Shown here: positions 1 to 7,678 of the stretch, one piece after another
How positions within the stretch are numbered: the stretch's first letter is position 1
Layout of the letters: every line of letters starts with the position of its first letter
Assembly (NCBI RefSeq): GCF_010994035.1
Contig: NZ_WIXN01000013.1
Coordinates: forward strand, 1-64,000
From: Virgibacillus aidingensis
Lineage (GTDB): Bacteria; Bacillota; Bacilli; Bacillales; Amphibacillaceae
Direction: 5' to 3'
DNA: 64,000 nt
Notes under the pieces: generated by a model
Databases searched by the model: none
Told to the model about the DNA's origin: nothing
Seen by the model: the letters and a program-made list of their open reading frames with translations, nothing else
Translations under genes and position numbers: made by a program

Positions 1-163
1 GTTGAAATCTTACGATTCCAACACCAGGAATGGGGTATATGTTCTCCCACAAACATTTTACTCTAACTAAATTTCAATATTAATTTCAGCCTAAACCTAT
101 TTGGTATTGCAAGATAGTCTGTTTGTTGTTAGACTTTATCGTATAGCAAGGTATTTATTTTTT

Positions 164-184
164 TGTATGCTATATGGTTATACA
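164..184. promoter_or_regulatory. candidate PadR operator (inverted repeat)
   Basis: A TGTAT arm and an ATACA arm are separated by 11 bases, immediately upstream of the PadR gene. PadR regulators usually autoregulate through short palindromes of this kind (ATGT/ACAT-like arms). This is a position and symmetry argument only; no second copy was seen. Confidence 0.3.
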
Positions 185-199
185 AGGTAGGTGGAAGTC

Positions 200-526
200 T
201 TGTCACTAAGAAGCCAATTATTAAAAGGTATTTTGGAAGGATGTATACTGGCGATTATAGAAAATCAGACGATTTATGGCTATGAACTCTCCATGAAACT
301 GCAGGATTATGGGCTGGAGGTCAGTGAAGGGTCGATTTACCCGGTTTTACTACGTTTACAAAAAGAAAAATTGATTAAGGGAGAAATGAAAAAGTCACCG
401 AGCGGCCCGAACAGAAAATATTATTTCATTACGGATGAAGGGATAGCGGCATTAGAGGACTTCAAATCAAACTGGGAAGGAATTAAAGTTCCGGTCGATC
501 GGCTGTTAACAAAGGAGGAAACATGA
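200..526 (+). CDS. PadR family transcriptional regulator
   Basis: A short (about 108 aa) winged-helix protein of the PadR family, which represses genes in response to small molecules or membrane stress. The N-terminal part has the typical LLKGILEGCILAII and IYGYEL patterns, followed by the SEGSIYPVLLRLQ recognition-helix region and a basic wing. I prefer the TTG at 200, which has GGTGG five bases upstream; a GTG at 191 in the same frame is the alternative. It overlaps the next gene by four bases (ATGA), so the two are translationally coupled. PadR plus a membrane protein with a soluble helical N-terminus is a common Bacillaceae pair, and the membrane protein is probably its regulatory partner or target. 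Confidence 0.9.
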   Translation: MSLRSQLLKGILEGCILAIIENQTIYGYELSMKLQDYGLEVSEGSIYPVLLRLQKEKLIKGEMKKSPSGPNRKYYFITDEGIAALEDFKSNWEGIKVPVDRLLTKEET

Positions 527-1200
527 TGGATGCAAAGGAATTAATTCAATTGAATAATGTGAAGCGTAAACAACTGGAAAAGCAGAACCTTAAATTTTAC
601 GAAGATATGCTTGTTTATATACGTTTATCTTATGATAAATCTGAACAGGAAACAGAAGAAATCTTATCTGAGCTGCTTGATCACTTATTGGAAGCACAAT
701 TGGAGGGCAGGATGGCCAACGATGTATTTGGCGATAATCCGAAGCAATATGCTGACCAAATCATCGGTGAACTTCCGAAAATGGTGACGAAGGAAAGAAT
801 GAAGCTATTCTCCATGGCCATTTTATATTTTTTTGCATCGGTCAGTATTTTCTCTGCTTTATTTACGATAATCGATTATTTTATTTTCAACCTACATTCA
901 CTTAGTCAGGAAATCCTGCTCGGAAGTTTACTTATTAAAACAGTTTTATCCATTCCAATTGCTTTTTTATTTCTATATGCGATCATTCAATATTTTCGCT
1001 GGAGTTGTTTTAGAGAGATAAATAAAGCAGCAGAATTTCTTGTGTATTGGTTATTCGGAATGATTGTTATTGGTGTTTTTGTCTTGCTGATTTTTATCAT
1101 TCCAGATATTGGCCCGGTGATGGAAGTTCCCGTTTATATAACAGCATTGCTTGGACTGATTCTTTATTTCGCAGCACGAATGACGAGAAAGTCTATATAG
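523..1200 (+). CDS. HAAS/DUF1129-like membrane protein paired with PadR
   Basis: A 225-residue protein with a charged, helical cytosolic part (about residues 1-90, including the SELLDHLLEAQ helix typical of HAAS-type signalling proteins) followed by four predicted membrane segments near residues 95-122, 131-158, 172-197 and 203-220. It overlaps padR by four bases and has the ribosome site AAAGGAGG. Proteins of this build are usually co-transcribed with PadR regulators; their biochemical role is not established. No catalytic motif is visible, and the exact family name is uncertain. Confidence 0.75.
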   Translation: MMDAKELIQLNNVKRKQLEKQNLKFYEDMLVYIRLSYDKSEQETEEILSELLDHLLEAQLEGRMANDVFGDNPKQYADQIIGELPKMVTKERMKLFSMAILYFFASVSIFSALFTIIDYFIFNLHSLSQEILLGSLLIKTVLSIPIAFLFLYAIIQYFRWSCFREINKAAEFLVYWLFGMIVIGVFVLLIFIIPDIGPVMEVPVYITALLGLILYFAARMTRKSI

Positions 1201-1216
1201 TACTGGCAGCATACAA

Positions 1217-1259
1217 AAAGTCTCCCTGGTTAATCTGGGAGACTTTGCTTATTTTTTTA
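1217..1259. terminator. bidirectional rho-independent terminator
   Basis: A 10-bp stem (AAAGTCTCCC with GGGAGACTTT) is followed by a T-rich run on the plus strand and preceded by a run of A, giving T on the minus strand. It therefore serves both the padR operon and the convergent YndM-type gene. Confidence 0.85.
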
Positions 1260-1680
1260 AGTTGCGAAAATCATCTTCATCGGAAAACTCGGTCTGTAGC
1301 TTATTTTCGGTATAATTAAAGGGTTTGTGTCGCGGATCAAGGACGTAAGCATTCATGTATATATGGAACAGGGACTCTGCAACAGCAATAAAAACAGCTG
1401 CGAGCAGGGCCATGGTTAGTGCAGGAAAACCAGGACCGATAAGGAATAAACTGAGCAGCCAAATAGTGACGGCAGATAAACCAAAATCAGCAAAAAAAGC
1501 GATGCCATTTCCAAACTTGCGCAGGATATACAAATCGCCTAACAGATATCCGATCCCAGTGACGGCGATGCTTATGATTACAATATCCAAGTAGCTGGGC
1601 ATATTAAACAGCAAAAATAACAGAGAAAGCGCAATTAGAGTAGATAGAAATTTTATAAGTATTGCTTCGACATGTTTCAT
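1249..1680 (-). CDS. YndM-type (DUF2512) integral membrane protein
   Basis: About 143 residues with four predicted membrane helices and a polar, acidic C-terminal tail (around NKLQTEFSDEDDF). The pattern HVEAILIKF at the start and GDLYILRKFGN between helices 2 and 3 are typical of the YndM/DUF2512 family, found in spore-formers and of unknown function. An in-frame ATG 57 bases upstream exists, but the start at 1680 begins exactly at the conserved family N-terminus, although its upstream AGGA is about 12 bases away. It converges on the PadR operon and shares its terminator. Confidence 0.8.
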   Translation of the reverse strand: MKHVEAILIKFLSTLIALSLLFLLFNMPSYLDIVIISIAVTGIGYLLGDLYILRKFGNGIAFFADFGLSAVTIWLLSLFLIGPGFPALTMALLAAVFIAVAESLFHIYMNAYVLDPRHKPFNYTENKLQTEFSDEDDFRNLKK

Positions 1681-1823
1681 AAATAGGATATGTCCTTTCA
1701 AAGTATATTGTTTTCCTATCTGTAGGATGTGAATCATGGCAAAAAATATACATAAACAGGAAGGACGGTAAATTTTACAACAGCCCGCTTTTCTTTTTAA
1801 ACTAAATTACTAAGATATTGCCA

Positions 1824-1858
1824 CAAAAAAACCGTTCCGGTGCTGTACCGAAACGGTT
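1824..1858 (-). terminator. terminator of the first YjcZ-type gene
   Basis: On the minus strand AACCGTTTCGGT pairs with ACCGGAACGGTT (one mismatch each side) and is followed by six T. It lies 12 bases past the stop codon of the small spore gene. Confidence 0.8.
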
Positions 1859-1869
1859 CAGGTTTAATT

Positions 1870-1992
1870 TTAGAACCATGCTGCTCCAACGATGATAAGC
1901 AGGATAAACAGAACGACAATGAGGGCAAAGCCTCCGCCGTAGCCACCACCGTAGCCACCGCCATATCCATAGCCATATCCGCAATAAGACAT
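1870..1992 (-). CDS. YjcZ-family small sporulation protein
   Basis: A 40-residue protein read directly from the minus strand: a Gly/Tyr-rich N-terminus (repeats of GYGYGG/GGYGG) followed by one hydrophobic helix ([19 protein letters not shown]). This is the signature of the YjcZ/YtrI-like small sporulation proteins of Bacillaceae. The ribosome site AGGAGG lies seven bases upstream of the ATG. A paralogue sits just upstream at 2130-2237, so the pair is a local duplication. Such proteins are expressed in sporulation and their function is unknown. It is too short for most gene callers. Confidence 0.9.
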   Translation of the reverse strand: MSYCGYGYGYGGGYGGGYGGGFALIVVLFILLIIVGAAWF

Positions 1993-2019
1993 AATGATAC
2001 CTCCTGTTATTGGATTAGT

Positions 2020-2061
2020 TTTATACAGATTAAAAGTGTAAAACTTTTTTATCTGTATAAA
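2020..2061. repeat. long dyad between the two YjcZ-type genes
   Basis: TTTATACAGAT (2020-2030) is the exact reverse complement of ATCTGTATAAA (2051-2061), and the interior adds AAAAGT/ACTTTT, giving about 17 base pairs around a short loop. There is no T-run after it in the minus direction, so it is not a normal terminator for the upstream paralogue; it could be an operator or a 5' leader hairpin of the downstream one. Confidence 0.6.
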
Positions 2062-2129
2062 TACAAGGTTTTAAGCTCATACTCTTGCAATACTCAGACT
2101 TTCTCCATAAAGCATGCAAGCGAAGTTTT

Positions 2130-2237
2130 TTAATAATATCCATATCCACCGTAAGCAGAACCTACGATGATTAGTAATATAAATAACACTACGACGAAGG
2201 CGAATCCCCCACCATAGCCAGCAGTACCACCACTCAT
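2130..2237 (-). CDS. second YjcZ-family small sporulation protein
   Basis: A 35-residue protein with a short Gly-rich start (MSGGTAGYGGGF), one hydrophobic segment ([15 protein letters not shown]) and a Gly/Tyr-rich end (YGGYGYY). Its core is closely similar to the neighbour at 1870-1992, but the Gly/Tyr block has moved partly to the C-terminus. The ribosome site GGAGGTG is well placed before ATG. Role: small sporulation-associated membrane peptide, function unknown. Confidence 0.88.
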   Translation of the reverse strand: MSGGTAGYGGGFAFVVVLFILLIIVGSAYGGYGYY

Positions 2238-2507
2238 TAAGCTAACACCTCCATCTCCTTTTGTTAATAATATATGTCATTTGCCGTATATTGACATGGG
2301 TATCTCCCCATATAAGAAAAAATGGGCGTTAAAGATTTTTATATTTTACCGGAAATTTTCACAGTGGATAAGACATAAATGATTCCATTTCTAAAGGAAA
2401 TTTTATTTAATTAAATCTCAGAAACTGCATTTTCTAAGGGCAGATACCTTTTCGAAATTTGTTTGGGTGAATAGGATATACCAAGCACAATTCAAGGAGG
2501 TGATAGG

Positions 2508-2753
2508 ATGTTTCCAGTAAGACAAAGACCGCCTATGCCGCCTCGTTCACCTTTTGGACCGCCTCCTCGGCAGCCTCAAAGAATACCTCAGCAACGAATA
2601 ACACAACAACCGAATCAGACGAGGCAGAATTTACTGTCCATGCTTCAGAACGAAAATGGGGAGTGGGATTTTGATAAAATTTCAAATACTGTTGGGCATG
2701 TAAGTAAAATCTATGGTCAGGTCAGCCCAATGATTACCAGGTTTTTCAGGTGA
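2508..2753 (+). CDS. YppG-like small protein
   Basis: An 81-residue protein with a Pro/Arg/Gln-rich N-terminal half (PPMPPRSPFGPPPRQ) and a conserved C-terminal helix (NGEWDFDKISNTVGHVSKIYGQVSP). This matches the YppG-like family of spore-formers, probably spore-coat or spore-associated and of unknown function. The start follows AAGGAGGTGA by four bases. It is monocistronic, ending at a strong terminator. Confidence 0.85.
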   Translation: MFPVRQRPPMPPRSPFGPPPRQPQRIPQQRITQQPNQTRQNLLSMLQNENGEWDFDKISNTVGHVSKIYGQVSPMITRFFR

Positions 2754-2810
2754 GAATAAGATTGATGCAAAAGTGTATATTTACTTGCCCGGAAGTCTTT
2801 TTTAAAATTA

Positions 2811-2852
2811 GGATCAAATCAGGTCGTGATTTGATCCATTTTTTATTTATTT
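2811..2852 (+). terminator. rho-independent terminator after the YppG-like gene
   Basis: GGATCAAATCA pairs with TGATTTGATCC over 11 bp around a five-base loop, followed by ATTTTTTATTTATTTT. Confidence 0.9.
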
Positions 2853-2969
2853 TGTAAAATTGCAAGTATTTGTTAGAGTCAAGCGGAAATATGTTAAAAT
2901 TGATTTAACATATATTAGTTTATAAAAGATCATATTTTTCGATTCAATTAGAATAAAGGGAGGTATAAA

Positions 2970-3149
2970 TTGGGTAGTTTTACATTTTTTCTGAGTTGGA
3001 CCGGCGGTGTCATTTTCGCTCTCTTGGCAGTGGGGTGGTTCAGAAACGAAGGTATAGACTGGGCGAATATGTTTGGTATGTTTCTTGGCGGTTTAATTGG
3101 GACTGTTATTGCTGTCTACCTCAGAAGGGCTGCACAAAAAGAAGAATAG
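2970..3149 (+). CDS. small membrane protein, 59 aa
   Basis: A TTG-started ORF with the strong ribosome site AAAGGGAGGT five bases upstream. It encodes 59 residues with two hydrophobic segments (WTGGVIFALLAVGWF and MFGMFLGGLIGTVIAVYL) and a basic/acidic tail RRAAQKEE. I do not recognise the family. It ends 10 bases before the GrpB-type gene, so the two are probably co-transcribed. Confidence 0.7.
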   Translation: MGSFTFFLSWTGGVIFALLAVGWFRNEGIDWANMFGMFLGGLIGTVIAVYLRRAAQKEE

Positions 3150-3159
3150 AGGTGCTTTT

Positions 3160-3672
3160 TTGAGAAGAGTAGAGGTTTGTCCGCATCGTAAAAACTGGTG
3201 CTTACAATTTAGAGAGGAAGCTGTAAAGATTCAACATATATTTCAACAGGAAATTGCAGAAATTCATCACATTGGCAGTACTTCAGTTTCCGGGTTGAAA
3301 GCAAAGCCGATTATAGATATGATGCCTGTTGTGAAAAATATAGAGGTGGTTGATCAATACAATGAGGAAATGCAGGTGCTCGGATATGAACCAAAAGGGG
3401 AAAATGGAATTCCCGGAAGACGGTTTTTTATAAAAGGCAAAGACCGGCGAACACATCATGTACACATTTTTCAAGAGGGAAGTTATCATATAGAACGGCA
3501 TCTGGCTTTCCGGGATTACTTAAGAGCACATGCCAATGAGAAACAAAAATATGGAGACTTGAAAGACAATTTGGCAAAACAGTTTCCCTATGATATGGAG
3601 TCATACATAAATGGCAAGGAAGCATTGGTAAAAGAGATTGAGGCTAAAGCATTGCAATGGTATAAAAATTAA
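3160..3672 (+). CDS. GrpB family protein (UPF0157, nucleotidyltransferase fold)
   Basis: About 170 residues. The HHIGSTSVSGLKAKPIIDM stretch is the diagnostic GrpB/nucleotidyltransferase-fold motif (G-S plus a downstream metal-binding Asp), and HHVHIF and LAFRDYLR are further family signatures. The biological substrate of the family is not known; some members are linked to CoA kinase or glutamate-rich protein functions. I chose the TTG at 3160, six bases after GAGGTG; upstream in-frame codons overlap the preceding small membrane protein. No separate promoter is visible, so it is likely the second gene of that unit. Confidence 0.85.
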   Translation: MRRVEVCPHRKNWCLQFREEAVKIQHIFQQEIAEIHHIGSTSVSGLKAKPIIDMMPVVKNIEVVDQYNEEMQVLGYEPKGENGIPGRRFFIKGKDRRTHHVHIFQEGSYHIERHLAFRDYLRAHANEKQKYGDLKDNLAKQFPYDMESYINGKEALVKEIEAKALQWYKN

Positions 3673-3794
3673 CCTTTCCTTTGTGAAGACAGGGGAGGGG
3701 TGATTCTATTAATCTAATTGTTTTTTCATAATTATAGATGACAAAGTGAATCACAGGGTTTACATTGATTCATTCAATAAAGGTGGTGTTTAAT

Positions 3795-4139
3795 TTGTTA
3801 GAAAACTCAGGCGGAATACTTGGGATAATAATTTCTGTTATAATTCTCATATTATTATTAATTGGTCTGAGGATTAGCAGAAAGTATTCATTTAAAGCCG
3901 GGGTTTATTTTTTTGTCTTATTGATTATACATAAAATCTATACATTTGCGGCAACGCCTTTAATAGGCAATTATGTAGACGGGGTCATATCGGGAAATAT
4001 AGAATTGAGTCTTGATATGACAATAGCACAACTGACTGCCTGGATCTCGGTAATTCCAAAAATCATCGAACTTGCCGCTTTTATTTTTCTTATTATCGGG
4101 TTATTCCAACTTAAAATTCCTCTCTCCTCAAGTAAATAG
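3795..4139 (+). CDS. unrecognised four-helix membrane protein
   Basis: A 114-residue hydrophobic protein with predicted membrane segments at roughly residues 9-27, 36-53, 76-92 and 93-108. The start chosen is TTG at 3795, preceded by AAAGGTGG; an ATG 30 bases upstream has no ribosome site. I see no catalytic or ligand-binding motif and no family resemblance that I can name. Confidence 0.6.
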   Translation: MLENSGGILGIIISVIILILLLIGLRISRKYSFKAGVYFFVLLIIHKIYTFAATPLIGNYVDGVISGNIELSLDMTIAQLTAWISVIPKIIELAAFIFLIIGLFQLKIPLSSSK

Positions 4140-4197
4140 GTATAAAAAGATATTAATTAAGAGACGCATTTGCTAAGGAAGAAGGTGTTTTTACAAT

Positions 4198-4425
4198 ATG
4201 GAATATGTGAAAGGGATAAGAAAACTTGTGAGGCATAGGTCATTAATTTTATTACCAGAAGGTTTGACGGATGGATACCGCAGCTATATAGAGCCTTACA
4301 TATTTGATTTAACAAAAATGTTAAACCGCAGTCTGTTAACAATAAATATAGAAAAAAATGAGGGGATCATGTGGCACCTAAATTCCAGATTAGTTCAATT
4401 GAATCATATATTGATGAGGAATTGA
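4198..4425 (+). pseudogene. possible remnant of a NUDIX hydrolase 5' end
   Basis: A 75-residue ORF with a plausible ribosome site (AAGGAAGAAGG, somewhat distant). The first 18 residues (MEYVKGIRKLVRHRSLIL) match the usual start of Bacillaceae NUDIX hydrolases, but the catalytic NUDIX box never appears, and the ORF runs 55 bases into the next gene in another frame. The most economical reading is a decayed gene whose body was deleted. A short functional peptide is possible but less likely. Confidence 0.35.
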
Positions 4426-5681
4426 CTATAAAAGTAATCGGATGTTTAAAGAATAGCGAGGTGACCATACATGCAACAACGTATGATGAAGAAGAAAAGA
4501 AATTTTGCTCTTATGCTACATTTATTGCTGATCACGAAGGTATGGTGAATGTATCTTCGCAAAAACCAATTAAAGGTACTTATAATCAAGCGGATAGTTC
4601 CGGCTTATTCTGGTCTATGGAGCATGCTGAGTCAAAATGGGGAGATTATTATGTAAAGAGCAGCTCTGATAAGGTTTCTATCAATCTGGTTTTGAAAGCA
4701 GATGGGAAAGAACATGATTCGGTAACAATTAATCGATATTTTTATACAGATGGTGTAATAAAGGAAACTGTTCAACATGCGCAAGTAAAAGGGACGCTAT
4801 TTCATCCGAAACGGAACGGCAGGTACCCTGCGGTCATGATATTAAGTGGTTCAGATGGCGGGATGGAGGAGCATGCAGCGGCTTTATTGGCATCTAAAGG
4901 GTATACAGCGTTTGCGCTGTGTTATTTTGGTGCAGAAGGAGTACCGAAAGACCTTGAGAATATTCCTTTAGAATACTTTCAAAAAGCTACGATGTGGCTG
5001 AAAGATCATCCATATGTAAATGGGAATGTAAGCTTGATCGGCTATTCGAGAGGCGGGGAACTCGCCCTTCTTTTAGGAGCGACGTTTGATTACTACCAAT
5101 CAATAATAGCAGGTGCCCCTAGTGCCTATATAACAGCGGGAATGAAAAATGGCATTTTTGCTCCTGTTTCATCATGGACGTTTAATCGGAAAGCCTTGCC
5201 ATATATTAAGTTTACATATCGCTTCTCCACTATGTTCTCTATACTAAAGAACTGGATATTAAAAAAACCAATCTCTTATTTATCAATTTGGGACAATACG
5301 CTAAAGTACCGGAAAGGAATAACTGAAGCAAGAATTCCTGTTGAAAATATTCATGTGCCGGTTATGTTTATATCCGGAGAAGATGATCAATTATGGCCAT
5401 CAGGCAGGTATGTTAAAATGATGGAAGACAAGCTGAAAAGCACAAATGCAACACAACGAAATCGGTACCTTTATTATGAAAATGCCGGTCACTTTTTATC
5501 TTTCCCCTATAGTTTCATAAACATGCCTGCCAGGGTTTTTATGAACGTGGGAGGGGGGATGACGATGACATTTGGCGGTTCGAAGACAGCAAATGCAAAA
5601 GCAGCAAAGGATTCCTGGGACCGGATACTGCAATTTCTTGAAGAAAATACAGGCAATGCAAGAAATACATGGGATAAATAA
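4371..5681 (+). CDS. acyl-CoA thioesterase / BAAT-type alpha-beta hydrolase
   Basis: A 436-residue protein in two parts: an N-terminal beta-rich domain (about 1-140) like the acyl-CoA thioester hydrolase/BAAT N-terminal domain, then an alpha/beta hydrolase. The nucleophile elbow is GYSRGGELAL, the acid is probably in ISGEDDQLWP, and the histidine in NAGHFLSFP. Bacterial members are thought to hydrolyse acyl-CoA thioesters or related esters; the substrate here is unknown. Start: GTG at 4371 with GAGGGGAT upstream. It stands alone between the possible NUDIX remnant and fosB. No signal peptide is present, so it is cytosolic. Confidence 0.85.
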   Translation: MAPKFQISSIESYIDEELTIKVIGCLKNSEVTIHATTYDEEEKKFCSYATFIADHEGMVNVSSQKPIKGTYNQADSSGLFWSMEHAESKWGDYYVKSSSDKVSINLVLKADGKEHDSVTINRYFYTDGVIKETVQHAQVKGTLFHPKRNGRYPAVMILSGSDGGMEEHAAALLASKGYTAFALCYFGAEGVPKDLENIPLEYFQKATMWLKDHPYVNGNVSLIGYSRGGELALLLGATFDYYQSIIAGAPSAYITAGMKNGIFAPVSSWTFNRKALPYIKFTYRFSTMFSILKNWILKKPISYLSIWDNTLKYRKGITEARIPVENIHVPVMFISGEDDQLWPSGRYVKMMEDKLKSTNATQRNRYLYYENAGHFLSFPYSFINMPARVFMNVGGGMTMTFGGSKTANAKAAKDSWDRILQFLEENTGNARNTWDK

Positions 5682-5746
5682 GAAGTTCATGTTAAGTGGA
5701 AATACAAATGATCATGGGAAAAAGATTATCGATTTGAGGTGAAAAG

Positions 5747-6169
5747 ATGACTATAAAGGGGCTAAATCATTTTTTGTTTTCTGTTTCTGATTTGGAGACC
5801 TCCATAGAATTTTATAAAAACGTATTCGATGCAAAATTGCTGGTGAAAGGCAGGAGTACTGCTTATTTTGACTTAAACGGAATGTGGATTGCCCTTAATG
5901 AAGAAAAAGGTATCCCGCGAAATGAAATAAAGCATTCTTATACACATATCGCTTTTTCCATCGATGAAGCGGATTTTGATAGCCTGTACGTAAAGCTAAA
6001 AGAACTAAAAGTAAATATACTATCTGGAAGGCCAAGAGATGATAGAGATAAGAAATCCATTTACTTTACAGATCCGGACGGTCATAAGTTTGAATTTCAT
6101 ACAGGCACTTTGCAGGAAAGGCTGGCCTATTATAAAGAAGAAAAAGGACATATGGAGTTTTTTGATTAA
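5747..6169 (+). CDS. fosB: FosB metallothiol transferase (fosfomycin resistance)
   Basis: A 140-residue protein of the vicinal-oxygen-chelate fold, collinear with FosB of Bacillus. FosB opens the epoxide of fosfomycin with bacillithiol (or cysteine) in a metal-dependent reaction. Visible signatures: [20 protein letters not shown] at the N-terminus with the metal ligand His8, [10 protein letters not shown] with the second His, and [17 protein letters not shown] with the Glu ligand and the substrate-binding loop. The ATG follows GAGGTGAAAAG. It is monocistronic. It looks native rather than recently acquired, because base use matches its neighbours and no mobile element is nearby. Confidence 0.93.
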   Translation: MTIKGLNHFLFSVSDLETSIEFYKNVFDAKLLVKGRSTAYFDLNGMWIALNEEKGIPRNEIKHSYTHIAFSIDEADFDSLYVKLKELKVNILSGRPRDDRDKKSIYFTDPDGHKFEFHTGTLQERLAYYKEEKGHMEFFD

Positions 6170-6286
6170 AATACAGCAGGCAGGGCTCAAAATTAAAGAT
6201 ATTTTTTAACACAAGTAGATGAACAGTTGTAAGTGTAACTATATTTAGAAAACAGGGTTCCATACATTTTTCAGTTATAGGAAGAA

Positions 6287-6499
6287 GTGAATATATTGGA
6301 AAAAGTGAAGATTCATCCGCTTATTCTTATTGCTTTATGTTTTAGTTCCATTTCCATGGCAATGTATGCCTACCGCAATTTTACAAACCATGAAACGGGA
6401 AATGGCATTGTCTTCTCAGTTTTGTTTCTCTTCCTGGTCGGGCTGGTCATCTGGGGCATCATCAGAAATAGGAAGATAAAAAAAGAAAGCAGGATTTAA
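6287..6499 (+). CDS. small two-helix membrane protein
   Basis: About 67-70 residues with two hydrophobic segments (PLILIALCFSSISMAMYAY and GIVFSVLFLFLVGLVIWGII) and a strongly basic tail (RNRKIKKESR), implying a cytosolic C-terminus. The start may be GTG at 6287 or TTG at 6296; AGGAAG fits the TTG better. Family not recognised. It lies 13 bases upstream of the acetyltransferase gene and is probably co-transcribed with it. Confidence 0.6.
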   Translation: MNILEKVKIHPLILIALCFSSISMAMYAYRNFTNHETGNGIVFSVLFLFLVGLVIWGIIRNRKIKKESRI

Positions 6500-6512
6500 C
6501 GGGAGAGATACT

Positions 6513-7010
6513 ATGTTTAAAGTAAGAAATGTACAGCCTGAAGATTTAGATCAGATTCTGGAAATCGAAAAAGAAAGTTTTATAGAAGCAGAAGCTGCCA
6601 CAAAAGATGTCTTTATTGATAGAATAAACATAATACCGGACACCTTCCTGGTGGCAGAATTAAAAGGAGACATTGCAGGATTTATCAATGGTCCGGTAAT
6701 TCAGCAGCCATATATAACCGATGACCTCTTTAAACGAATAACCAAAAACCCCGATAAAGGCGGAATACAAAGCATATTGGGTGTTGTCACTTCAAAAAAT
6801 GAGAGAAACCGGGGAATAGCACGCATGCTTATTGAAAAACTGACAGCACTCGCAAAAGAAAATGAAAGAGAGGCTATTACTTTAACCTGCAGGGAGGAAT
6901 TAGTCATTTTTTATGAAAAGCTGGGCTTTGAAAATCATGGAAGATCGGACTCTCAGCATGCAGGTGTACAGTGGTGTAATATGTATAAAAATCTTAAATT
7001 GAAAGAATGA
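6513..7010 (+). CDS. GNAT family N-acetyltransferase
   Basis: A 165-residue GNAT-fold protein. The acetyl-CoA binding motif A is seen as GVVTSKNERNRGIARMLIEKL, the C-terminal motif B as FYEKLGFENHG. The N-terminal half resembles arylalkylamine N-acetyltransferase-like proteins. The acceptor is unknown. The start ATG follows GGGAGAG. The PaiB-type protein follows immediately; in B. subtilis paiA (an acetyltransferase) and paiB are also adjacent, so this may be a PaiA/PaiB-like pair, although the acetyltransferase is not obviously PaiA. Confidence 0.88.
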   Translation: MFKVRNVQPEDLDQILEIEKESFIEAEAATKDVFIDRINIIPDTFLVAELKGDIAGFINGPVIQQPYITDDLFKRITKNPDKGGIQSILGVVTSKNERNRGIARMLIEKLTALAKENEREAITLTCREELVIFYEKLGFENHGRSDSQHAGVQWCNMYKNLKLKE

Positions 7011-7066
7011 AATGGCAGGGTTATTTTTATTTTGAACAAACACCGACTCGGGAAAGGGGCAGCATA

Positions 7067-7678
7067 GTGTTTATACCCAGACATTACAAAGAAACAGATA
7101 TGGAGAAAATCCAACAATTTATTCAGCAGCATGGTTTCGGCACTGTTGTGACTGCAGAAGAAGGGAAACCGATTGCAACGCATACCCCTGTAATGCTGCG
7201 TAAGCTTAATAGAGATTATTATATAACCGGACATATCGCTAAAGCAAACCCGCAATGGAAAACGTTTGGGAACGGGCGTAACGAGGTACTTGTGATGTTC
7301 CAGGGACCGCACGCCTATATATCTTCCTCCTGGTATAAAGAGGAGGATGTACCTACATGGAATTATCAATCAGTTCACGTTTACGGCAGAGCAGAGATAA
7401 TGAGTGAAGAAGAACTGAAGGAAGACCTCATATTACTTTTGGAAAAATATGAAAGCGACCGCGAAAATGCTGCATTATGGGAAAACCTTTCTCCTCAAAC
7501 GTTGAAACAAATAAGAGGAGTCGTTGGTTTTAAAATTAAAATCAATGAGGTACAGGCTGCATATAAGCTGAGTCAAAATCGTACAAGAGAAGACTACCAA
7601 AATATCATCGATAAATTGTATGAGGAAAATGATTTAAATGCCAATAAGGTAGCGGATGAGATGAAGGATAAATTGTGA
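7067..7678 (+). CDS. PaiB-type FMN-binding negative regulator
   Basis: A 203-residue protein with the split-barrel flavin-binding fold of PaiB, which in B. subtilis represses sporulation and degradative-enzyme genes. Typical stretches are FIPRHYKE at the N-terminus, GHIAKANPQW, FQGPHAYISSSWY and PTWNYQSVHVYG. The GTG at 7067 has AAAGGGG upstream and gives exactly the family N-terminus; the 20 extra codons before it are not conserved in character. Whether the protein acts as regulator or flavin reductase cannot be seen from the sequence. Confidence 0.85.
   Translation: MFIPRHYKETDMEKIQQFIQQHGFGTVVTAEEGKPIATHTPVMLRKLNRDYYITGHIAKANPQWKTFGNGRNEVLVMFQGPHAYISSSWYKEEDVPTWNYQSVHVYGRAEIMSEEELKEDLILLLEKYESDRENAALWENLSPQTLKQIRGVVGFKIKINEVQAAYKLSQNRTREDYQNIIDKLYEENDLNANKVADEMKDKL

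Noticed and set aside
1802-2133. Longer ORFs overlapping the YjcZ-type genes in other frames
   Set aside because: Arg/Trp-rich translation of Gly/Tyr codons read out of frame; the true small proteins have ribosome sites and conserved composition.
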